64,000 nt of DNA. Origin: Silene conica (taxonomy: Eukaryota > Streptophyta > Magnoliopsida > Caryophyllales > Caryophyllaceae). Shown one piece after another: positions 11,474-23,615 of the stretch. Made by a program: the position numbers and the translations under genes. Numbering within the stretch: the stretch's first letter is position 1; each line of letters begins with the position of its first letter. The notes under the pieces are model-generated. The model was not told the origin of the DNA, did no database searches, and saw only the letters and a program-made list of their open reading frames with translations. The DNA lies in contig CM055313.2 of NCBI GenBank assembly GCA_029255685.2, forward strand, positions 78,346,641-78,410,640, in the 5' to 3' direction.

Positions 11474-11502
11474 CTAGTTTTGTGACCCGTGATATTCACG
11501 GG
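11474..11502 (-). mobile_element. Helitron 3' terminus (minus strand), second copy
   Basis: On the minus strand a perfect hairpin CCCGTGAATATCACGGG (11502-11486) is followed by eight bases and CTAG (11477-11474), then T. The layout is the same as at 5600, and the two ends share CCCGTG...CACGGG plus the run AAAACTAG, so they probably belong to one Helitron family. The body should extend rightwards into the AT-rich region. The 5' end was not found. Confidence 0.65.
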
Positions 11503-11977
11503 TTTATATGTTTTAGTATTGTTATTTTATCATATTATTAAGATTTGTCCGAGCAATTAGTTTATCCATTTAAAAATATATAGTTTTGACTTTTATTATA
11601 TTTAAAAGTTATTTAATTAATGCATAATATTTGATTATTATTCTTTTTTTTAGAATGATAAATTATGTAGTGTAAAGAGCCTATAACGTACTTTTTAATT
11701 AAATTAGAGGGTTTTTTATCTCAATATTTTATTTCTTATAAATCATATTTTTGAATAGTAGCATAATTAAAAAGTTTAATAAATGCTAGCCTTAATATAT
11801 CATCTATATCAATTTGTCAAAAATCATAAATTTCAAATTTTGCAAAATTGATGAATTAAGTTAAATAGTAACCTACTACAAGTGGTGAAGGAAATCATAA
11901 AGTCATCCTATTAAATAAAAGAAACAAAAGCTAAATAAAAATGTAGTTAATAACCAAATTTAGGAAAGGAAAATAAA

Positions 11978-12120
11978 TAGTTTGTATTAATTTATTTTTG
12001 TGTTCGCAACTAACATTGTTTACTTTTATTTTTTATTTATAAGCATGTGACACATGATTTTAGATATAACGTTTTAATAACACATGACATAGTAAGATAC
12101 TTAGTATTATCTTTTTAACA
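11978..12120. repeat. Diverged dispersed repeat, copy 1
   Basis: Shares TAGTTTGTATTAATTTATTTTTG, then a CATGTGAC motif about 70 bases later and a TGCTTA/TACTTA-TCTTTTT tail, with a second block at about 14450-14590 in the same orientation. The relationship is clear by eye but much diverged. Confidence 0.5.
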
Positions 12121-14449
12121 CCTATGCTCAAAAGTGATGAACCTTGATTGATATTTATGTCTATCTTAAATTTGATAATAATAATAGAAAAAAATGCTCA
12201 AAGTCATAAAACGTATCCCGTCAATTTTTTATATTTTTTTGATAGAGCCAAAATTTGTAAACAATATTTTTTCATATCCGTATTGTCAATAAAATTGTAT
12301 GTGCCACTAATATGTATTATCTATCTATTCACATCAAGTTAAGTGTGTCAAGGTTTTAAATTAATTATATATTTTTTTATGTAAGTTCCATTGTTGGGTT
12401 ATGAAATATTCATCACATTTTCAAACTTCATCGTACGCGTTTGTTTTGTTCAAATTTAAGGGCTATCAAGATTTGCGATATTAATAAAATATTTAGTCTT
12501 GTCTTTTCATAATATTGTATAAATAAATCGATAACGCAGTTGATATTTTACAATATTGAATAAATAAATGAATAATCTAGTTTTCAATATAGATGAATTA
12601 TGCATTAGCCAATATAAAAATGACGTGTGAATTAAAATTAAATATTTTAAGTAGCCTATTAACTATATTGTAAGCATAAATATTAATAATAATGGACATT
12701 TAGCCATTATTCATATCAATAAGATTTATTTTGTCCAACTTGTTAATATGATTGAAATCTTTGCAACTCAAATTTCATTTTATGAGAGCAATTTTTCAAA
12801 GGGAGAATTATGAATAAAAAAATAACACATACAAAAATAAAACATACATTTTAAAGTTTATGAAATACTATTTTTTTAATTAGTCATTAACATTCATGTT
12901 GTCAATCTTGTAGTTAGTTTATAATATAAAATTGAGGGAAATAAGGGAGTATTTGTTTAAGCAATTATAGCATACCCTTCTTCGTATAGTTCTCTTTCTC
13001 CAATAAATCATCCCTACAAAAAATCCACTAAGCAATTAATAACAAAAAAATGGTGGTATTTGATTTATTTAATATTACATTATGATTATATTAATTTAAA
13101 TTTTTCCTTAAATAATGAAAGAAATAGAACATTAAATAATAATAATAATGTAAGTATATTTACCTTTTAAGAGCACAACTCCACAAATATTGATAGCCCC
13201 TAAATAACAACAAAACAACATATGTGAAGCTCAAAATTGTCATAGTACTTCATAACCAATAGAACTTAAAAATAAATAAATAAATAAACTATTAATTTAA
13301 CACCTTAATACACTTATCTTAGTGTAATACCCTTACATTGATAAGAATGATGATTTACACATACAATTCTCTCGGTGATGGGGTAAACAAAATACTCGAT
13401 TGAATTATGGCTCACAAATGTTATCTTCCATCAAATATTTATAGCCAATTGATGAAGCATTTTATGACTTTTAGATGACTTATATTTTTTATTATATATT
13501 ATTATCAAATTTAATATATACATAAATATGTAGCAATGTTTTGTGACTTTTAATCGTCCTTTTTCATTATTAGCAAATTTAATAGACATAAATATAGAGT
13601 AGGGATAAATGAAATGTAAAAAGTTTGCTTTAATTGTTTTTTCCTTTTTTATATATTTTGTTTACAAAATCTACCTTGCATGAGAATTGTTTAATCATTT
13701 TTTGCCCTGCCTTTTATTTATATATTATATTTATATATGTATTTAATTTAATGAAATTATATCCAATTAAACAAAATTGAGCAAGTATATAACAATAAGA
13801 CTTAAGAAAAAATGCACATATAAATAATTTAAAATTAAAGTGATTTAAAATATATAACAAATTAAAATATATTCTTTTGAACACCACCAATGCAACAACA
13901 ACAACGACAACAACACTCAACAATAATACTACGATTTTATATTGCACACACAATAATAAAAATGGAAAACCCGACAAAAAAAAGAGTATCCAAACCGAAA
14001 GAAAATTGAAAAGAAGATCTATTACCATTATTTTCCAATTTCATGTAATGTTATTGATATGTAGTATATTAGCCTCCTGCAATTTCAATACCAACACAAA
14101 ATATTAATTAAATTAGTTTCTAATTCTAATTATTAGCCCATAACATAAAAACGATAAAAAAAACGAAACAATTCATTTATTTCTTTATGTATACTTTACC
14201 TATCAACTTTAAAAAAATAAAAATAAAAATAGGCTTAGTAATGAGATAGTTATATAAGATTATTTTTGTAATTAATTCTCGCATTAATATCAACAATTTA
14301 TTTAGGGGAAGAAGAAAAGTTGGGAAAAACCATAAAGATTATGATAACATAACTCCAAATTATAAATGGTGATTACAAACATATAAATAAAAGAAGTATA
14401 TATTAAATAGATTATGATAGATTAATAACCGAAGTTGTGAGTGGAAACT

Positions 14450-14590
14450 AAAAAGTTTGTATTAATTTATTTTTTGTGTTTGCAACTAATATTTTTATAT
14501 TTTTTTGTACTTGTAGGCATGTGACCCATAATATTTGGACATCAATTAAATGACACGTGAGTTAATGAGGTGCTTAATCTTTTTTTATAT
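14450..14590. repeat. Diverged dispersed repeat, copy 2
   Basis: Partner of the block at about 11978-12120, in direct orientation and 2.5 kb apart. No coding content. Confidence 0.5.
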
Positions 14591-16554
14591 AATGTTGTAG
14601 CGAGTTTATTATCGTAGTGCATTTTTCTTGTCACATAAATTTTCATTACTCATCTTTAAACTTTAAATACTCTAACCTAATTCTTTGAAATCTAATTATA
14701 CAATGTGAATTGTAGATGTAATATCACTTTTACAATATGTTGGCTCAACAAATATTTAATATGTACAATTAATTTAACAGTAATGATGATATGCAAAAAA
14801 AATAATGATATTTTTGTAAAAACATTTTAGTATATTTTATGTGTATATGAAGGGACTACTTTACTAAATTTACATTATATAGATTAGTGTCATGTCACAA
14901 TAATTTTTGCCATGTCACATTTAATTTTTGCCACGTCATATTAGTTTGATGTTTTAGTTTACCCTTTTAATAAGATTTTATAGATGTCAATTAATTGTCT
15001 TATTAGCCAAGATTTTGGATTCTACGATGAAATTTTGTAATTTAATTAACATAGTTCCTTCAGACCCGAAGGCCGTCATGACATGTACGCTCGTCGTAGT
15101 TTGCTTTGAAAGGGAATATTATATGCTTATTATATAAAAAAATATATTTATCATATAAAATTATGAAAATATTGTTTACATGAGTAAAACTAACTCATAA
15201 CTCCTTTGCATAAATTGATCTAGCTAGTCATCTTCAAAATCATCTAAAAACTTAAGTATCTAATTCATATATAACAATATGATCTATCAATTTAGCTCAA
15301 AATCCTACATTGTCCTCCACCATACAATCAAATCTCACATTCAATAAATACAACCCTAAATTTAGGCTATCGCCTCAATCTCGAATTTTGTCTCTCAATC
15401 CTTCATATGAGACTTGTTCTTTTCATTATCAATGGTCTTCATTAAACCATTGATATTCATGTATGGAGGGTAAGAAAAAAAATTAATTGATTACATATAA
15501 TAATCAAACATTCCAATTTTGTTTTTTTTTTTAAAAAAATTCTAGTAACTTGTAATCTTTAATAAAATAAATTTAATACAATTTTAACACTTTGGAATAT
15601 TATTTTTAAAAAATTCAAAACCTTTTATGTGAGAGTTTTACCTGTCACTATTGTGTAACACGATTGATTTGTTGAGGAAGTCATCCACAATTTTTTTTTT
15701 AACGTTTTTGTTGGTATATTTTTTCGTTTGCCCTTCACTTTTTTGGGTGTTTTAAGTCAATTCTTTATACTAGTAGTTATTAATTTAATATTTTTGGTGT
15801 GCTTCTCATTAATAAGGTTATTGTCAAAAATATTGAAGAAATGTTCATATATTAATAGTTTAGTATACATCATATACGAGTGTCATTTATATCAAACAAT
15901 GTGATCAGCATATATTAACAATTAATTCATTAAATGAACATGGATGACCCACTGAATTTCAACCACAAGCTTAGGCTGACGCCTCAGCACTGTGGTTGTT
16001 GATTTAATATATAGAATTAGTTTATTGTTTGAGACAACAAAAAGTAAAAATATAAATAGATATATCTTATTATAATAAATGTAAATCAATATTTCAAGAT
16101 TATATATATTAGAGAAACCAAGGTATTTTAATGTTACTAATAAATCTATACAAATTAATTATACAGTTTTTTTATCGACAACGTTGTGCGATAGACCTGA
16201 TCAAGGGATTTCAATTTAAAATAAATAATATACACTTTTGCTTGAAATATAAATTTAGAGAACACAAAAATATGTGATTTTTCTTACAATAAATATGTTA
16301 CACTTATGATATTAATTAGTATAAATATGTTAATTATTTAACATACACAAATATAATATAAGTATGTTATATTTTAAAAAATATTAAAAGGTTAATAAAT
16401 CAAGTATTCCATAATCATTTTGATTTGATTTAATGCTTAAATGCAATATCTTTATATAAATATATAAGTCTCTTAAAATAACATGTCTAAATAGTTAAGT
16501 AACCTTGTTAGTAGTGTAAAGACTTGTAGTAACATTAGATATAATAATATAATA

Positions 16555-16745
16555 GTGATCCCTTATTTGAATAGTCAAATTAGCAATATTAGCAGTAAGC
16601 GGAGTAATGAAAGTAATAGAAGTAACAACAAGAGTAGCGCAGTTATCAATATTAATGCGGCAATGGTGGAAATAATAATAGTTACGGCGGGAGTAGGGAA
16701 AATAATAGTAGTAATAACGAATATAATAAAAGTAACAATACTAAC
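16555..16745. repeat. Degenerate trinucleotide (AAT/AGT) tract
   Basis: A run of ATA/AGT/AAC triplets with interruptions gives an Asn/Ser/Ile-rich open frame on the plus strand. It looks like a decayed microsatellite rather than a gene. Confidence 0.55.
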
Positions 16746-16854
16746 AACAAAAGAAAGTATATATGAAAATTAGCTAAACAATCGATTCAAATAAAATATT
16801 AATAGCAAGAGTAGTGAATTTGTCTCATAAATTATTTCATCATAATTTGAAGAA

Positions 16855-17123
16855 GGATTATTTCACGAGAATGTTCATCCTATGGATGTCATACAAATAT
16901 CATTTCATCCTATCAATAATTCCGAATTAATCCATTATATTCACCCTTCATCTCATAACACCTCTAAGGATGAATTAAATCAATCTTATCCATGCTATCA
17001 ATAATTCCAATTAGACTGTTATGGGAAGAATGATAAATAAGATGAATTAATTTACAATTATTAATATGATGGAGTGATATTTGAAGGGCACTCATAAGGT
17101 GAATTATTCTCATGAAATAATCC
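16855..17123. mobile_element. MITE-like hairpin element
   Basis: About 270 bp bounded by GGATTATTTC...GAAATAATCC. The two halves are diverged inverted copies of each other for more than 100 bases, meeting near 16990 around TCATAAC/GTTATGGG. It can fold into one long hairpin. No coding content, and the superfamily is not determined. Confidence 0.6.
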
Positions 17124-17499
17124 GTTTAGGAAATGTCATAGAGAAATATATTAAAACAAAATTTATGGGTTATGCAATTTCAAAGTAGTTTTGTTTAATT
17201 GAAAATAAATTTTAACGTTAAATAGAAGTAGCCCGAACAAGACTGAGTACCAATACTAATTAATATCTAATCTAAGATACATATATTAAATTAATATATT
17301 AAAATATTATGTACTTCTCAGGATTCACAAAAGTAGTATTAGGATTTGGGACTTGTTAGTTGTTACTACGTCTAAATGTCTAATCATAGTAAGATTAAAG
17401 CACCCATATTGAAGAGCTAGGTAGCACCAAAACGGATACGGACACGACACGGATGCGGGACACGACATCCCACGAAATTTACGACACGGGATACGACAG

Positions 17500-18200
17500 T
17501 TGAATACCGGTATCACCACTTCCGATCTCCCATTTCAGCAACCAAACGTTAATATGCCTCATTTTGTCGGCGGCCCTCACTTCTTCCAGGGTTCTAGTTC
17601 CAGTTCCGCTCCTCCCCCTCCTTCTGGCCATTTGCATCAGGATCTTATCGGCTTCATGGTCCGGGTGGACCTTAATCAGAAGAAGACTTATGAGTGGCAG
17701 CAGTTAGCCGATGAGCGTCAGAAGCTAGCCGATGAGCGCCAGGCTTTGGCAGATCGCCGCCATCAGGATATTTGTTCTAGGCTTGATTATCTATACCACG
17801 ATCAAGCCTATGGGTCCTTCCCAAACTATGCCCAGTTAGTTCGCTAGGGATATCGTCATCCTTCCGGTGGTCACCCTTCCTACTACATTCCCCCTGAGGC
17901 TGGATATGTGCCTCCCGAGGGACACTAGTTTGGAGAGATACATGTTGCGCCGGGCTACTATATTAGCCCGATTCCCCCCTAGAAGTGCGTAGGGATGGGA
18001 ACTCGGGCCACCCAGGTCGTTCCTCCTCCCATGGTATGACTAATGACCCCGGAGCAAGCGGCTCCCAGCCTTCTCCATTTCGTGACGTCATGATCAACCT
18101 CGACGATTGCATGTAAGTGGACAACACCGGAGAGGGTGATGGAGATGGTGATGGAGATGGTGATGGAGATGGAGCAGGAGATGATAAGTGAGTCGTTCGT
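17500..18200 (+). pseudogene. Remnant of late ORF in gypsy element
   Basis: The 115-codon opening frame contains a Pro/Ser stretch (SSSSSAPPPPSG) followed by a charged near-repeat, QQLADERQKLADERQALADR, likely helical. After it, Gly-Asp repeats from a GGTGATGGAGAT microsatellite (18131-18176) can be read. I infer this to be the post-integrase protein of an Athila/Tat element from its position before the non-coding 3' region. No enzyme domain is present. The region is broken. Confidence 0.4.
18131..18176. repeat. GATGGA/GATGGT microsatellite
   Basis: Tandem six-base units GGTGAT/GGAGAT repeated about eight times, encoding Gly-Asp on the plus strand and Ser-Pro on the minus strand. Confidence 0.85.
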
Positions 18201-18940
18201 TGAGGTGTTGTTGATGTTTTTGCTCCCAATTGAAAATCCAAAAACAAGTAATCCCTAAATCCAAATTTCTCATTCCTTTGCATTTTTCATATTCACATTC
18301 ATTTAGTTTAGTTAGTTAGTTTAGATAGTTAGTTTTAGATCTCTTTTCATCATTTCACATGTTTAGTATAGTTGCATGTAGTTGCATTCATATAGTTGCA
18401 TTAGATTTCATTTTTGTCACGCACATATTGTCACATATAGATTGTACCCATGTAGTATAGAGCATTGTAAAATTGCATCTTAGTTTAGTTTTTCTTTTTC
18501 ATTTGTTTTGTTTCTTTTTGTTTTTATTGCTTTCGAAAAACCACAAAATCCAAAAAAACTAAAAAACCAAAAACCTTCAAAAACATGTTCTTTTCTTTCC
18601 GGTTTTCCTCCACACATTATGCACATAGATAAGTGTGGGGAGGAACAACCGCTTCTTTCGAAAATACAAAAACAAGTTTTTCATTTCTTAAAAATTCCAA
18701 AAAAGCGAAAAACATGTTTGTTTTCGTTTTTTCTTCATTTCCCCTAGCACTTTGTTCCATTGAGGACAATGTAAATATTAAGTGTGGGGAGGGAAAATAT
18801 CTACCTTGTGAATATTTATTTCTTTTTGTAAATATGAAGAAAATTTCAAAAAAATGCCTAAAAATTGAAAAAAATTGAAAAATTCCAAAAAACATGCTCT
18901 TCATTTTCTTTGTTTATTTCCCTTAGTTGCATTATATATA

Positions 18941-19197
18941 CTCCCTCCGATCCAGACAAAAGGTAACAGTTGCTTTATCACACTTGTCGAGGCACGTTTT
19001 ACAACGTGAATATCTTTAGTTACACATTATTAAAAATTATAAAAACTTGATATTCTTATAGCATTCATGACGATAAATCAAACAAGATCCCACATGACTA
19101 TATTTTATCTTATAGATTAATGGTAATATCAAAGATTCCCTACGACCATGAATAGTGTCAAAAAGCAACTGTTACCTTTTGTCTGGATCGGAGGGAG
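18941..19197. mobile_element. Stowaway MITE
   Basis: 257 bp with near-perfect terminal inverted repeats of about 35 bases that begin CTCCCTCCGATCCAGACAAA, flanked by the dinucleotide TA on both sides. CTCCCTCC termini and a TA target duplication define Stowaway (Tc1/mariner-derived) MITEs. It lies inside the non-coding part of the gypsy remnant, so it is younger than that element. Confidence 0.9.
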
Positions 19198-20452
19198 TAT
19201 ATGTTTGTTTGAATAACAAGTGGCAGAGGCACCACCAATAGTCCGAGGCATTAAGAAAATTGAAGAAGCTTGGTATACTCTTTTCTACTTCTTTCTCCCC
19301 TTCCCCTTTCTTTTTATCTTCATAGCATGAAGGAGAACGAGATTTTTGTGCCTTGGATGTTCCTTTGGGGAATTTGTGGTTGTTGCTGATGATGTGCTGC
19401 TTGGATAGTCGATGTGTTGTTGCATGCTTGTTAATTTAAATGTAGTTTCACATGCTTTCCTTTTCATAGTTTTATGAATATGTGTTAGTCGGTTTTTCTC
19501 TTTTGCATTTGTTTGTAAATATGCTTTGGAGGTTGAAAAGTGGAGGATATATGCCGTCAATGATGATAACTATCTTGCCTGTGTCTTACCCCTCATAATA
19601 GCTTGCACCTCTTGATGTCACCTTGTTAGGGTTCTTGCTTGCGGGAACCCGGAAGTCTAGGCTTAATGACCGAGTATCGACCACCATGTGAAACCGTGTT
19701 AGACCTTAGACTTGACCTAAGACCGACATTAGCTACTCAAATGTGAGGATAAAGCCTCTTTTATGGTCGGCCCATCAAACCGACCCAGATTAGGATTGTG
19801 AGTAGTCCTCCTTACGTGGTATGTTTTGTCAAAACACATAACTATGGTGCTCGTTCCTCTAATCCGTGGATATGTTCATGTGCATGTTGAAACAACCTTT
19901 GTTCAAAATGACACCCGTGAGAGTCGGTTTTTGGGGTTTTCTTATCGGTTAATTGTCTAGCATGGAGTCGAATCATGCGTGCGCCGTGTCAATCTCGGAA
20001 GTATAGCTTAGTGCTTTCATTTACCCACCTTGAATTAGTTTCTTGGTCTTTGGTGATATCATTGTTGGTTGCTTGAACTTGATTTAGGGGTTTGATACCG
20101 TGGTTAGACCATAAGTCGGCATCCTACGCTATAGACCTCCTTTGTTTAGTTTTTCTAAACCCCGCTTAGATGAGGAAAGCGGTTGGCCGTTTTCTCGATG
20201 CATGTTTTTTGTCTATATGTGTTTTGTTTTCACTTGTTTGCATCAAAATTTTGTAGCAAGACCAAACTTGCCTTGCGATAGGGCATTCTACCTCATGGAT
20301 GTCAAATTGTGAGTTGAAAGGGCTACGGGTGTAGCTAAACCCGATCCGGCTTTTAGTTAGCTTAGTTAGTTTATTTCATGTTTTCAAATAAGGGTTATAT
20401 AACTTTTTGATTACTTACTCGAGGACGAGTAAGGTTTAAGTGTGGGGAATTC
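19198..20452 (+). other. Non-coding 3' region of gypsy element
   Basis: No open frame with a recognisable domain. The stretch ends with ACTCGAGGACGAGTAAGG and the purine tract TTTAAGTGTGGGGAATTC, which would prime plus-strand DNA synthesis before the LTR. Confidence 0.5.
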
Positions 20453-22004
20453 TGATGAGTCCCATTTTGGTCATGATTTTCATTATCTTTTCTTCCTTTT
20501 TGATCCCGTTTTGACCCCGTTTTGCGTGCCTTTGCTTGATTTCATTCCCGTTGCCTCGATTGTGCCTATTTGGTTTCCATTTTGTAGGTATTAGGCGGGA
20601 ACGAAGAAACGGGAGCGAACGAGACGGATTTGTTGCAAAAAGTGAAGATTTTGAGAAGAAAATGATCCCAGGCCTTCTCAGCCGGTCCCAGACCGGCGGC
20701 CGGTAGGCCGGCTGGGAACCTTGACTTGACCTTCAGAAGAAAAGAAGAGAAAACAATCAGAAACTCAAAACATTGTTCTTAGCCGATGGGCGACCGGCGG
20801 CCGGCCGGCCGGCTGGGGCCCTTATTCCACACTTAATCATTTTTCGAGATGAGAAGAAGTCAGAAACCTGAAGCCAGATTCTTAGCCGGCCACTCACCGG
20901 CAGCAGACTGCTAGTTGAAGGAAAAAAGTCAAAAATTTACATTCGGACTTTTAGCCGGTCCCAGACCGGCTGAGAGTCATTCTTCAGATTTTCACACACT
21001 ATATAAACCCGCATTTAGTCTGTTTTCATTGACGCAAATTTTTATTCCTTAAGACACTTTTTCCTAGGGTTTTACTGTTTCATTGCTTACATTTGTAGAC
21101 TCAAAAAATCACATCAGATCTCATAATCTTTCCTTAGTTTTTGCTTAATCTTTTATAGTTAATCATTTAAGTAATCTCTCTTAGTTGTTCTTAGCACTTT
21201 TTTTAGTGGATATTTGGTTGTAATTTGGAGGGTTAGAGAAGATTCTTCTTTTGTAATCAAAGTTCCTAAGTTTATTCAAGTTGTTGGTATAATCTCTCCT
21301 CTCTTTACTTAGTTGTTTCATTTGTTTAAGTTTTCATTGTTCTTTTGTTTACCTTTGCATTATCCAACATGTTTAGCAATTTCTCTACAATGTTTTGTTT
21401 GTATGCCTTATCATGAGTGAGTAGTTCTCTTGCTAGGGTTAGGGGTGTGCTTTGGTGGGTTGGTAGTTATGAAACTTGCTTAGGGTTAGACTTGGGCACT
21501 CTCCTTTGTTGGGTTTCCATTTTATGCATGTTACGTGTTTGATGAAATGCTTCAACGACGGTTGAGCATGATCTTAGCTTTGTTTGTCTTTGACGATAGT
21601 CTAGGGCTTTCATAGGCATGTAAGTATGTTAGTTGACCTTGTTTATAGCGAGAGCTAGGATATGGCTTGACTTTAGGAGGGTTAAATCGAATGACGAGAC
21701 GAACCTAGACCTACTATAGGAGCGACCTTAGACTCCATTTGCATGTTTCGTTATTACAGACCTACCTTAGTAACCCCGACACCCTAATTCTTTTATTTAT
21801 CGACTTATTTTAATATCCTTGCTTTTATTGCTCGTTAGTTGTTAGTCACCTTTCTCAACCTATTACCCCCGACTAAACTATAACTCGAACCAAACTATGC
21901 AATTATCTCCATCATCCTTGCGATTGACAACCCAATTTTACTACTTTATTCGGGTTTATAAATATTTTTTGATAGTGAGAATTGGTGACAAAACTCGCTC
22001 ATCA
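20453..22004 (+). repeat. 3' LTR of the Athila/Tat-like gypsy element
   Basis: Starts TGATGAGTCCC right after the purine tract and ends CTCGCTCATCA, so the ends are inverted TGATGAG/CTCATCA. Length 1552 bp. It contains four clusters of GC-rich CCGG palindromes (about 20681-20716, 20784-20820, 20883-20901 and 20943-20962) and a TATA-like ACTATATAAACC at about 20998. The partner LTR is not in the window. Confidence 0.72.
20681..20962. repeat. CCGG-palindrome clusters within LTR
   Basis: Clusters built from AGCCGGTCCCAGACCGGC and GGCCGGCCGGCC-type sequence stand out in AT-rich surroundings. Each cluster can form a short GC-rich hairpin. They lie upstream of the TATA-like box of the LTR. Confidence 0.75.
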
Positions 22005-22074
22005 CTCTCCTACCACCAAATCTCACCCAATTTTTTACACTTATTTTATTCTCTACTTTAATCCTTGTGCCCAA

Positions 22075-22844
22075 CTCAAAGGGAACAATATATGAAATAT
22101 GAGGGAGTACAATAAAGTAATGAAGATCCTATAGTAACTTCACACCCAAAAAGAGAACAACACTCAAATAACATTGAAACGGAAAGAGGAACTAACCCCT
22201 AAATAGGAGGAAGTATAGTTTTATTAAATTTAAATAACGTGTATCCTAATTTCACAAGATGTCGTTTCATGTGTGCGTATTGTATTCCTGTTCTGTCCGT
22301 ATTCATGCCTCTTTTGGTGATTTCTAGTTGTCGACCACACTCAAAGACGAACGAAGTCATAAAATTGGATGTTGCTCAATCATGGACGAGTTTTACTCAA
22401 TTATGGACGTGATTGACCATTATAACCTTATCTTTCACAACAGTTACGATTTTATTTCAATTTCTCACTCTAATTATCAACCCACGAGATGTCGTGCAAC
22501 ACCCTTCACCACCGCCCCCTCCCCCGCCATATTGGGATGAGGAGAACAAGAGCCATGCTCATTTAATCTAGCGGGTGGCATATGTTTAACTCAAGATAGC
22601 TTCGGAATATCTACACGACTGCATTGACCTTAACAACTTCAACAACAAACCTGGTTAACACACCATGATTTGGGATCCAGCAAACAATAGAAGTTCTAGA
22701 ATGGGTATGTTCATTAAACCGATGCGATAATTTCCTCCCATTTTGAGACTATTGTTTGTTTTTGCTTTTAGGTAAACCTCGAAAGGAGATTCATTTTGCT
22801 ATTATGACATTAATCTATACAAGCCCAATACATTAAAGTTATTG
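22075..22844. repeat. 770-bp tandem duplication, copy 1
   Basis: The block starting CTCAAAGGGAACAATATATG is repeated directly, with a period of 770 bp and only scattered differences, at 22845-23615. Each copy contains GAGGGAGTAC, which resembles a Stowaway end, and a 70-codon open frame that is probably non-functional. Confidence 0.88.
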
Positions 22845-23615
22845 CTCAAAGGGAACAATATATGAAATATGAGGGAGTACAATAAAGTAGTGAAGATCCT
22901 ATAGTAACTTCACACCCAAAAAGAGAACAACACTCAACTAACATTGAAACGGAAAGAGGAACTAACCCCTAAATAGGAGGAAGTATAGTTTTATTAAATT
23001 TAAATAACGTGTATCCTAATTTCACAAGATGTCGTTTCATGTGTGTGTATCGTATTCCTGTTCTGTCCGTATTCATGCCTCTTTTGGTGATTTCTAGTTG
23101 TCGACCACACTCAAAGACGGACGAAGTCATAAAATTGGGTGTTGCTCAATCATGGACGAGTTTTACTCAATTATGGACGTGATTGACCATCATAACCTTA
23201 TCTTTCACAACAGTTACGATTTTATTTCAATTTCTCACTCTAACTATCAACCCACGAGATGTCGTGCAACACCCTTCACCACCGCCCCCTCCCCCACCAT
23301 ATTGGGATGAGGAGAACAAGAGCCATGCCATTTAATCTAGCGGGTGGCATATGATTAACTCAAGATAGCTTCGGAATATCTACACGACTGCATTGACCTT
23401 AACAACTTCAACAACAAACCTGGTTAACACACCATGATTTGGGATCCAGCAAACAATAGAAGTTCTAGAATGGGTATGTTCATTAAACTGATGCGATAAT
23501 TTCCTCCCATTTTGAGACTATTGTTTGTTTTTGCTTTTAGGTAAACCTCGAAAGGAGATTCCTTTTGCTATTATGACATTAATCTATACAAGCCCAATAC
23601 ATTAACGTAATTGCT
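22845..23615. repeat. 770-bp tandem duplication, copy 2
   Basis: Direct tandem copy of 22075-22844, ending where the inverted-repeat element begins near 23606. High similarity suggests a recent unequal exchange or replication slip. Confidence 0.88.

Larger units (their letters stand above)
11503..16854. other. Long AT-rich region without genes
   Basis: More than 5 kb of very AT-rich DNA with no coding domain that I can support. The open frames in it are low-complexity. One at 13877 begins with poly-Thr/Asn codons, and one at 16555 is a degenerate AAT/AGT trinucleotide run. A diverged block of about 140 bp occurs twice (about 11978-12120 and 14450-14590). Part of this is presumably the body of the Helitron ending at 11474. 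Confidence 0.55.
17436..22004 (+). mobile_element. Athila/Tat-like gypsy retrotransposon, 3' end
   Basis: Plus-strand remnant: end of a late open reading frame (17500-17850), a long non-coding stretch, a purine tract TTTAAGTGTGGGG at about 20437, and a 1552 bp 3' LTR (20453-22004). AAGTGTGGGG near the LTR and a long 3' non-coding region are usual for Athila/Tat gypsy elements. Gag and pol are missing, so this is a truncated fossil. A Stowaway MITE has inserted at 18941-19197. The left limit is uncertain. Confidence 0.65.

Noticed and set aside
13714-14107. Overlapping frames on both strands with poly-Val or poly-Thr
   Set aside because: Low-complexity ACA/ACG repeats in AT-rich DNA. No coding signal.
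17440-17490. GACACG-type short repeats as a possible LTR start
   Set aside because: No TG start with a partner could be found. Left as the uncertain border of the gypsy remnant.
17963-18283. 106-codon minus-strand frame with Ser-Pro repeats
   Set aside because: Created by the GATGGA microsatellite. The plus-strand reading Gly-Asp fits the element orientation better.
22328-22540. 70-codon frame repeated in both 770-bp copies
   Set aside because: Preservation is explained by the recent duplication. No family recognised, no start context or neighbouring exon.
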